Origin: Hyperoplus lanceolatus
Taxonomy: Eukaryota; Chordata; Actinopteri; Uranoscopiformes; Ammodytidae
Length of the DNA stretch: 64,000 bases
Direction: 5' to 3'
Assembly (NCBI GenBank): GCA_026929865.2
Contig: CM049395.1
Span: forward strand, 16,136,001 to 16,200,000
The position numbers were made by a program, and so were the translations under genes. Positions within the stretch are counted from its first letter, which is position 1. Every line of letters starts with the position of its first letter. Under the pieces are notes generated by a model. The model saw only the letters and a list, made by a program, of their open reading frames with translations, searched no databases and was not told the DNA's origin. Of this stretch, positions 56,773 through 64,000 are shown in pieces.

Positions 56773-57170
56773 TATTTAACCTTTATTTTACCAGGCAAAA
56801 TTCCTTTAGGCAAAATGACCTCTTTTCCGAGCACGGCCTGGTAGAAAATGGCACCAGTTAGAATGAATGAAATATAAGACAAACATAAGAAGAAAGCACA
56901 GACATGAGAAAACAGAGACAAATACATTCCAGAAGGCGAAGAAGAACAACAATTTTGAGGCAATGAGAAAAGTTATAAAAATCATTCTTAGTGATGAGTT
57001 CCTGCAATTTGAGTGTTTTTTTAATAGTGTTCCAGGCGGTGGGAGCAGAGTACATGAAAGCCCTCTTCCCAAACTCAGTACGGGTTCTGGGGACAGAGGT
57101 GGAAAGAAAGTCCAGAGAGCGTAAACTGTATGACATGAAGTTGGAAGAGAGAGCTATGATTCAAACAAGA
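56773..57170 (-). pseudogene. LINE 3' end fragment (L2/Rex type)
   Basis: Minus-strand reading SLRSLDFLSTSVPRTRTEFG, KRAFMYSAPTAWNTIKKTLK and LQELITKNDF is the standard C-terminal block of fish L2/Rex1-type LINE ORF2 proteins. The 3' tail on the minus strand is CCTGGTAAAATAAAGGTTAA, also typical. It is a 5'-truncated copy of about 400 bp. Confidence 0.85.
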
Positions 57171-57895
57171 TACAGTACTGAGACAATTGTGATTACTAAT
57201 CACAGTGAAGATATAAGTAGAAAATAAAAGGTGTTCATGTTGTGTTTTGTCATTTTGTTATTCATGTGTGTCAGTATTTTAAATCACAACAACCACATTT
57301 GAAAACAGAATTGTTTTAGACACTCATTGTATTGTGCTGAATACATCTTCAATTTAAATGCATCCTTCTAATAAGCTCAAGCAAAGTTGTTATTTCAAGT
57401 GCATTTTCCATATTGAAAGCGGTCTCGAAATGTAAGTTCATCAAATAAATGTTAATAAGACCTATCCACAAGTACTCTTCTGGCTGGCCTCAGTAGTGGG
57501 AGTTGGTCTTCATTTAGATATTCCAAATAGTCCATGCTCTCTCACAAACACCACTAAACTGAAGTTAAACCTGCCTCCTTGGAGGATTAATTTAAACTCA
57601 AATTTAGACCTAGAGTAGCTCTAGTCGACAGTCTTGCAATTGGATTTGTTTAATCGAGAATAGCTTTAATCTAGGACTATTTTAAACTCAGTCTGTGCAA
57701 GTGGCTTTGAATTAATCCAGCTCAACAGGCATTTTAGTCTCGGACTAGGCTTAAGCCTTGTCTGTGAAACCGGCCCATAGTCACTTGGGTGGGCCCCTTC
57801 CCTTTCCCATAGGTGTCTCCTAGGGATGGTCATTTAGAATTTTTTCTTTAACCGGTTAACCACCAGAATTAACCGTTAAGATTTAATGTAATAAT

Positions 57896-58236
57896 TGATA
57901 GGTTTTATATAGCGCTTTATTGCCTAGGCACTCAAAGACGCTTTACAGGGTTCCTGGTTCAATTTGTTCACACACAGTCATACCGGTGGTGGTAAACTAC
58001 GATAGTAGCCACAGCTGCCCTGAGGCAGACTTGACGGAAGCGTGGCTGCCATTCAGCGCCAACGGCCCCTCCGAGCACCACCTCAAACATACAGCAATCA
58101 TATACATTCACACAAGGCAAGGTGGGTGAAGTGTCTTGCCCAAGGACACAACAACCATGACACAGGTGGTCGGGCGGGGATCGAACCGCCAACCCTTGTA
58201 TCGTTGGCCAACCCGCTTAACCACCTGAGCCACATT
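57896..58236 (-). mobile_element. tRNA-derived SINE
   Basis: On the minus strand the head GTGGCTCAGGTGGTTAAGCG (58236 downward) contains an A-box-like TGGCTCAGGTGG and, about 40 nt on, a B box GGTTCGATCCC, as in tRNA genes. A body and the tail AAGCGTCTTTGAGTG, AAGCGCTATATAAAA and AATTATTA follow. The tail matches that at 2190-2265. Flanking duplications were not identified. Confidence 0.8.
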
Positions 58237-59016
58237 CAACCCATTTGTAGCCTATTTATAGTGAAATACATGAAGCATTATAGCATGGCTCCCAACCTTT
58301 TTTTGGTTCAAGGACCGGCATATTAATTTAAAAACAATTCAGGCACCAGTAGCCAATTTAAATGCCTACATTTTGACATTCACACGGCACCTTTGTCTGT
58401 GGTGAGTAGTGGTCTTGTATGCGAATGTAGGAGCAGAAAGTGCAATAAGTCACTGAAAAGGGACATTTACACACACACACAGACAGGCTTAGGGGATGGG
58501 TAGCCTACCGAAACCTGGTGCTAAGTAGTGCTGAGCACGGGGCAACATTTTGAAAGACCGTAATATTGATAAGCTCCGATGTTATCAGTACTGCATAATG
58601 ATCCTTAACGCTTTTGTTTATGACAGATTTTCGCTATTGATCCTGGCACACAATCATGGCAGACCTGTGTCTGTGCAGGGGGCGGGCACTCACTGCCTGG
58701 CTGTCTGTCACTCCCTCACACACGATGCAGGACAGCATCCACCTCAAGAAGGCTAATGCTAGCGCTATGTTAAGCTAGTGGGAGCCCACACGGTTAATTA
58801 AATTATATAAACTTATTACATGGCACTTTGAGAATCCTATGTAAATCACAGCATTCTACAGGTCTGCTATTTCCAGCTAGAAGACCGCTGTCAAGGGTGA
58901 CCGTTGCTATGAATAGGAAATATTGTATAGCTGTAGTGACGTTCTGACCGGCGTCTTCACAACCTCTCTCAACCTCCGTTGACGTTTTGGTAATAGGCTA
59001 TTCACTTTTATTTAAA

Positions 59017-59394
59017 ATGAAATTGTTTCCAAAACTAAATTTCAATATTTTCGGAGAGGACGGCACATTGGAGACTTGGCTGAGGGAGGCACAGTCAACA
59101 GAAAAGCAGAGACAGAGTCAACAGAAAAGCAGAGACACAAACGAATATCATATCGGGAAACGACAACAGATCAGGTTAGCCGCTCTCTTTAAACAGATAG
59201 TAGTCTCATATCGTTATTGCTTGACAAGTTGTAGCCTAACAGTAAACAATGTGTTCACAGATGTGCCCGCTGCAGCGCCACAGCAGGAGGAAACCAGAGA
59301 CGTGACATTTAATGTCCCGCATGACGTCCCTTTCTCTCTTTCCAACTTCACCATAAACGGAAACGTGCAATTCAACATACACTACAACAAATAG
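59017..59394 (+). CDS. Unrecognised 125-codon ORF inside the hAT
   Basis: ATG at 59017 opens 125 codons that stay open to TAG at 59392-59394. The N-terminal part is MKLFPKLNFNIFGEDGTLET and then Gln/Arg-rich helix (AQSTEKQRQSQQKSRDTNEY, from a short in-tandem duplication of acagaaaagcagagacagag). The C-terminal part is rich in hydrophobic and Asn residues (NVPHDVPFSLSNFTINGNVQ). I do not recognise a family. A donor-like and an acceptor-like site within it are not phase-compatible, so I read it unspliced. It could be a captured or transposon-specific protein, or chance. Confidence 0.35.
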   Translation: MKLFPKLNFNIFGEDGTLETWLREAQSTEKQRQSQQKSRDTNEYHIGKRQQIRLAALFKQIVVSYRYCLTSCSLTVNNVFTDVPAAAPQQEETRDVTFNVPHDVPFSLSNFTINGNVQFNIHYNK

Positions 59395-59880
59395 CCTAGT
59401 TACCGTTGCTAGGAAGGACATTCTGGGAGTTCCGACCACAGCGGACTGTTTTTATTTATTTATTTGAATAAACCTTGCTTTAATCAATATTTTGCCTCAC
59501 ATTGATTGATTAATTTAGTTTGTAGCCATGTAATAAGCGGGATAATGTAGAGCGAACGGGTCACTCGCGAGAAATAAAGACCGACAAGCTGCGCGTCGGG
59601 CTCCTGTTCCTTACATATGACACGGGAGTGTTGTGACCATAAGTTGTGACTGGGAGCGTACTATGGACCTATTGTAAAGTTGAGAGTAGCCTACACTACT
59701 CGTTTAATTCTTTACCGACAGTTGGCATTCTTACTACATCCGGTTTAGCGATATCAAAATAAGAGTCCGGATTTCAGAGGAATTAAGATTTTTTTTTTTA
59801 ACCGTTTAACCTTTAGTATTAACCGGTTAAAGATCTTCTTAACGGTTAACCAGTTAACCAAGGACATCCCTAGTGTATCC

Positions 59881-61004
59881 ACAGCAAGGCCAGCAATCAA
59901 AATCGCCTCTGGCAAGTCTTCCAACCTTAACACCTACTGAACTCATCAAGAGAGCAGGGAATCTCTGAAATTATCTGTTCCAAATCATGTGGGAGGATCT
60001 AAACTAATGGGATCTCAGTATCCGGAGCATAAAAAAAGACTCCCATCAGGTGATATTTACATGTTGCATCATTCTGTGTTCCCATCCAGTCCGGCCCAAG
60101 AGGCTAATCAGAGATAAGCTAGATTTTCTCTAGACTGACACCGTTTGGCCCAGTGAGATGAACCATAATGAACACTGATGGTAGGGTATATAAGTTGGTC
60201 TCTGTGATATTGTGATTAATAGACTGAAGCACATGGTGTTTATGGCCTGCTTAACTTTTGAATGTGGATAACGTGTACATTAAGCTAACACTACTCTTGA
60301 AAAGAAACATTGGTTCATCAGTGCGTCGCATCATATTTTCAACTGTGTGTTTTACCATTTTAATTTGATTAATTTTAATAAGAAGGATGGGGGGGGGGGG
60401 TTTACTTTGCTCACATTTATTTGAGTATAGCTACATTGCTGAAACACTTGGAAAACTACCCAGTCATTATACTAAAATTAATCAGTACATTTAAAAGTGG
60501 TAATATATTTAGGGATATAGTGTAGCTTTTATAAATAGTAGTCAGAACAAACGGCTGGTTAGTCGCCAACTTTAGGTAACGTTATCATTGCAGATTGACG
60601 GAATAAGCTACTGCGGAGCTACACTGTTTATTATTAGATAGCGTAAGCAGTTAGACTTCTTTCCAGCTGTAGCCTATGTGTCTTAATATATATTTATATT
60701 TGAATACAACCCATTCAACCGTCTGTGTTTCTGAACAGCAAACATGTTTATAATTCTCACTATCTTTTCAATTATCAAAACTATATAGTGTCTTTTTCCT
60801 CTCTTATAAACCGTCTTTGACATTCGACTGCAGCATTTTTCTAAGCTAGTGCTAATAAATTCATTATAGCTTGGCTAAAGTTAACTCACATCATTATCTT
60901 TATTTAAGTAGCCTACAGCTTCACATTTGTAAATGCCTAATGCCTGCTATTCATTTTATGGGGTACAATTGGGAGGTTTTAGTGACAGTAGGCTCCATTT
61001 GATG
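59881..61004. other. Gene-free stretch
   Basis: No gene recognised. A G-run occurs near 60390-60400. Confidence 0.45.
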
Positions 61005-61249
61005 TTTGAAAGGAATCTGTGTACCTTCCGTTCAATCCATATCCGTCTGGAAATCAAAACCCGAAAAACGAAAAGTGACTTGTTGTTTTAATAATCATCC
61101 TCTCATCTACATTATATATTATACTAAAACACGTTTTTATCCATTTTTAATCACAATTCATGACCAGGATATCAAATAGGAGAATAATGGCCTAAATGTT
61201 GATTTTGAAAAATACAAGTTTCAATTTAGCGAAAGAAGTGCGTGCGCAC

Positions 61250-61251
<2 letters not shown>

Positions 61252-61280
<29 letters not shown>
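61252..61280 (+). repeat. (TG)n microsatellite
   Basis: About 14 TG units following gcgtgcgcacgc. Confidence 0.93.
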
Positions 61281-61283
<3 letters not shown>

Positions 61284-62066
61284 ATGCCCAGAGGTGAACT
61301 TAACCATTGCGCAAAGGTAGGCAATTGCCTTGGGTCTCATAATCATCTAATAAATGTTTGTTTTACTCTTCATTCACTAATCACCGATTAAGTGCGGACG
61401 TCAGCATCGCACTGGGAACTGAGGGACACATCCTACATTATTGATAATGTTATTGATACTCGTGATAAGCTGGGGCATGAGCCCCAGTGCAGACAGCTGC
61501 ATATGAAAGCATTTTTATTGCTTAGGTCCACAATCCGTGTACCTTCCGTTCAATCCATATCTGTTTGGAAATTAAAACACGAAAAACGAAAAAAACTGTT
61601 TGATTTCATTTTTTAATTATTTGTTTCGTTTAAAAAATAATAAAAAACGGACTGTTTTATTCAAAATATGCCTGTAAAACATGAATTGATTGCCATTTCT
61701 TATTGTTTATTTTCCATGTCGCCCTTTACATACAAAAATGGGAAAGGAGACAAACAGAAAATGTAAAACATGTGCATTTTCATTTTTTAAGTTCCAAATA
61801 ATAATTTATATTAATCAGTGGGTTAAACTGTATCCCGCTGCCACAATGCCACGAGCTATGTGCGGCTAGCGCCGTGATGGCTCTGACCCATAGAGTGTTT
61901 TCTGACCGTGGCTATCTCCGTCTTTTAAGTAGGCTAAAGCCTCTTGTCGGTAGTGGAAACGCATGGCAGATCTAGTAGGGTAACCCTGCTAAACCATGCC
62001 GAACTGTACTGCTCAGAGGAAACCAGGCATGATCTAAACAGCGACAGACAAACAGCTGTTGATCCA

Positions 62067-62458
62067 GATCAAAACTAGCCTGGCTCCGCCCGCCCGCCTA
62101 CTTCCGGCCAAATCTTATTTTCCCTTCAGTAGTCAGTCTGGGTGTACAGCCCATTTCCCAGTTTTGCTGGAGATTCGACAGCCGGTCCAATCAGCGAACA
62201 GAGCGAGTGGCTGAGAACGATGACGTCGAAGTCGCGCTCCAGTTTCAGTTGCCAGAAGCCGGCTCATGACACACGTGACGACCAAACGTTATGCGATTGG
62301 TTGGCTAATCCAGAGTGGCACTGGGCAGATCCAATAGTTTTAAACTTTAACAGACACCCGCCTTCATGAGTGAACGTTTGCCAATTAAAGCACTGCCAGA
62401 CCTTCTGTACAAATGAAATGAAGTACGATGGTCTGGTAGCACCAGGCTAGATCAAAAC
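62067..62458 (-). mobile_element. 374-bp miniature element, copy 3 (inverted)
   Basis: The element is 62076-62449, flanked by perfect GATCAAAAC (62067-62075 and 62450-62458). It is the reverse complement of copies 1 and 2 and of identical length. The open frame through it is not conserved as protein and is only a by-product. Confidence 0.93.
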
Positions 62459-62643
62459 GGGACAAACCACCAAATGTTCAATCTTTAATGAGGGGGGAAA
62501 CATATTTTGGCTGACTGCCAAAGGCTGCTATGTCAGTGTCATAGGCTACCATCAAGTGCCTTATTTTACAAAAAGCTCAATTCAAATGGCCTATAGCCTA
62601 AACGTGGACAACATATAGCCTAGACAAGTTTCTTCTTTCCTCG

Positions 62644-62671
<28 letters not shown>
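62644..62671 (+). repeat. (CA)n microsatellite
   Basis: About 14 CA units, followed by gtgcgcgcgc. Confidence 0.93.
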
Positions 62672-62677
<6 letters not shown>

Positions 62678-63095
62678 GCGCCCCTTACACTGGGCGATTT
62701 CCCACTTTGACTCGGCAGGTGGAGTGAAGACAGGGAAAAAAGAGAGACAGAGAGGACGATCGCCTCAGACGCAATTTTCACTCGTGGACCTAACCAATAA
62801 ACATGCTTTCATATGCAGCTGTCTGCACTGGGGCTCATGCCTCAGCTGATCACGAGTATCAATAACATTATCAATAATGTAGGGTGTGTCCCTCAGTTCC
62901 CAGTGCGATGGTAAATGGACTTGTGTATATCTCTAAATTGATAAAAACGTGTTTTTAGTATAATATATAATGTAGATGAGAGGATGATTTTTAAAAAAAC
63001 AGGTGACTTTTCGTTTTTCGTGTTTTGTTTCCCAAACGGATATGGATTGAACGGAAGGTACACGGATTGGTACACGGATTTGGGTCCGTGTATAT

Positions 63096-63360
63096 TTTGT
63101 TACTTTGTATCAAGGGTTGAGTCCAAAGTGACAGAAAGGAGAATGTCACTCCTATTTTCCTTTTACCGTTTTCCAGCAGGAATGCAGAAACGAAAATACC
63201 ATCCGAATTTTCCTTTATTGTTTATTGGTACAAAACCAAAAACGAATATGACAGAAACAAGGAAACGGGAGAATACAGGGTTTTGTTACTTTGTATTAAG
63301 GGCTGATTCCCAAGTGACAGAAAGGAGAATATCACTCATATTTTCGTTTTACCGTTTGCA
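63096..63360 (+). repeat. Direct repeat pair
   Basis: About 75 bp starting gttactttgtatcaagggtt (63098) recurs with a few changes about 195 bp later (63293, to 63356); both end in ttttaccgttt. The unit lies just beyond the large inverted repeat and may belong to the same element. Confidence 0.75.
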
Positions 63361-63379
63361 GGACCATGCTGTTCACTGA

Positions 63380-64000
63380 GGAGTAGAGGTTATTTGTGTG
63401 AAGGGAGTGAAAACATCTAAGCCAAAAAATGCACGGAGGAAACACTGCAGTTTGAGCTTTTCCTCTGTGTCTCATTGACTTTGAATGTGTAAACAAACTC
63501 ATCTTCGTATATGTTTTCTCGGCCTTTGTTCTGTGTTCACACCTGCTGCTGAGTTCCTGTAACAGATGCATCCATGCTTTAAGGTCAACGTGCACACTGC
63601 TGCAGAGTGTTGTTAGCATACAGCCAGACATTCACAGTTGTACTGTACAGATGCACAAAGACAGTGCTCGCAGTTAACAATGTATTCACACATGATTATT
63701 ATGTACATGTACACAAAGGAAAAACACAGACATACACAAATACACACTGGCAGAAACACACCCATCCGCCCACACACCTGCTGCTCGTCCTCCTCCACAG
63801 CCCCTTAATGGATGGGAGTCTAATTACTACTCTCGCACTGGAAATGCTTTCTCCACACTTGTCTCCCAGGACGTGTGCGTGTTGGTGTGTGCATGCGTGT
63901 GCGAGTGTGTCTGGGAGTGGTGGGGTTAGCTACTGTCAGTGCGGAGCTCACACGTACTGCTCATTAGCAGACTTTCTCTCTCTCTCCTCCCCGCGCACAG
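63380..64000. other. Gene-free stretch ending in an acceptor-like sequence
   Basis: No gene recognised. The last 30 bases are pyrimidine-rich and end in GCGCACAG at position 64000, the form of a 3' splice site; an exon could start just outside the window, but this cannot be judged here. Confidence 0.35.

Larger units (their letters stand above)
56068..57776. mobile_element. Decayed Harbinger-like element with Myb remnant
   Basis: The ends are GGGCCGGTTTCACAGACA and, inverted, GGGCCGGTTTCACAGACAAG, giving a terminal inverted repeat of about 20 bp or more. Flanks are TTA on the left and ATA on the right, so no exact duplication is visible. Inside are a Myb/SANT-like remnant (56321-56520) and a separate charged-helix exon (about 56607-56735, around KPESRLKEELATTFQQR). 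A LINE 3' fragment (56773-57170) was inserted later. Confidence 0.75.
57813..59880. mobile_element. hAT element with nested SINE and an ORF
   Basis: The element is 57821-59872 (2,052 bp), flanked by GTGTCTCC and GTGTATCC (7 of 8 identical). The ends are TAGGGATGGTC and, inverted, TAGGGATGTCC, followed on both sides by repeated AACCGGTTAACC-like motifs. No hAT transposase is visible. It holds a SINE on the minus strand (57896-58236) and a 125-codon open frame (59017-59394). Confidence 0.85.
61005..63075. repeat. Large inverted repeat enclosing other insertions
   Basis: 61383-61600 (plus) and about 62787-63065 (minus) are inverted copies. They share the block around cactgggaactgagggacac, the block gcagacagctgcatatgaaa, and the phrase gtaccttccgttcaatccat (at 61020 and 61538 in plus orientation, and inverted at about 63041). 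Dinucleotide arrays lie at corresponding places of the two arms (61252-61280 and 62644-62671). The 374-bp copy 3 is inserted between the arms. No ends with duplications were found and there is no recognised coding content. Confidence 0.65.

Noticed and set aside
58168..58236. A tRNA gene on the minus strand
   Set aside because: A and B boxes are present, but the segment continues into a SINE body and tail and lacks a clean acceptor stem; it is the tRNA-derived head of a SINE.
62142..62369. Open frame in 374-bp copy 3, similar to one in copy 1
   Set aside because: The similarity is explained by DNA identity of the miniature element. Copy 2 gives different boundaries, and the frame spans non-coding termini.

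Overview
The window is non-coding, transposon-rich DNA of a ray-finned (teleost) fish. The evidence is the mix of elements: PIF/Harbinger with a paired Myb-like gene, Tc1 with long terminal inverted repeats, Tol2-like hAT ends, an L1-type LINE, L2/Rex-type LINE tails, a tRNA-derived SINE, TTAA-flanked DNA elements, and very frequent (CA)n/(TG)n arrays. No host protein-coding gene can be supported. The only host-gene hints are two weak exon-like segments (11119-11153, 48281-48364) and a splice-acceptor-like sequence at the last base of the window.

Layout. 1005-9898: two TTAA-flanked DNA elements lie back to back and share the TTAA at 8611-8614. The left one is split by a nearly complete 5.1-kb Harbinger (1291-6365, TTA target duplications) carrying a two-exon DDE transposase with one frameshift on the + strand and a three-exon Myb/SANT gene, open throughout, on the - strand. 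The right one carries the first of three copies of a 374-bp miniature element. 13.8-15.0 kb: an L2-type LINE fragment whose reverse transcriptase core is deleted. 15725-29223: a nested stack. A Tc1 element with an internal inverted duplication was hit in its right terminal repeat by a full-length L1 (17036-29023, 17-bp target duplication). The L1 ORF2 was then split by a hAT (20293-21805, 8-bp duplication) and by a Harbinger-like element (23904-28618, 3-bp duplication). The Myb gene of the latter was split by an LTR retroelement with a gag remnant (24325-27546, 4-bp duplication) and by a 161-bp palindrome.

29896-33792 is a 3.9-kb foldback whose arms pair almost to the centre. Its termini match the 161-bp palindrome and a fragment at 7754-7841. 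The remainder holds another TTAA element (34620-35771), the second 374-bp copy (36679-37052), a Tol2-like hAT (39148-41032) with its own nested element, a TTAA miniature element (52146-52681), a decayed Myb-bearing element with a LINE tail inside (56068-57776), a hAT (57821-59872) containing a SINE and a 125-codon ORF, and a large inverted repeat (about 61005-63075) enclosing the third 374-bp copy. Between these are long gene-free stretches with microsatellites.

Order of events read from the nesting: Tc1, then L1, then hAT and the Harbinger-like element, then the LTR element and the palindrome. All coordinates, duplications and reading frames were read by eye. Family names rest on recognised motifs, not on database searches.
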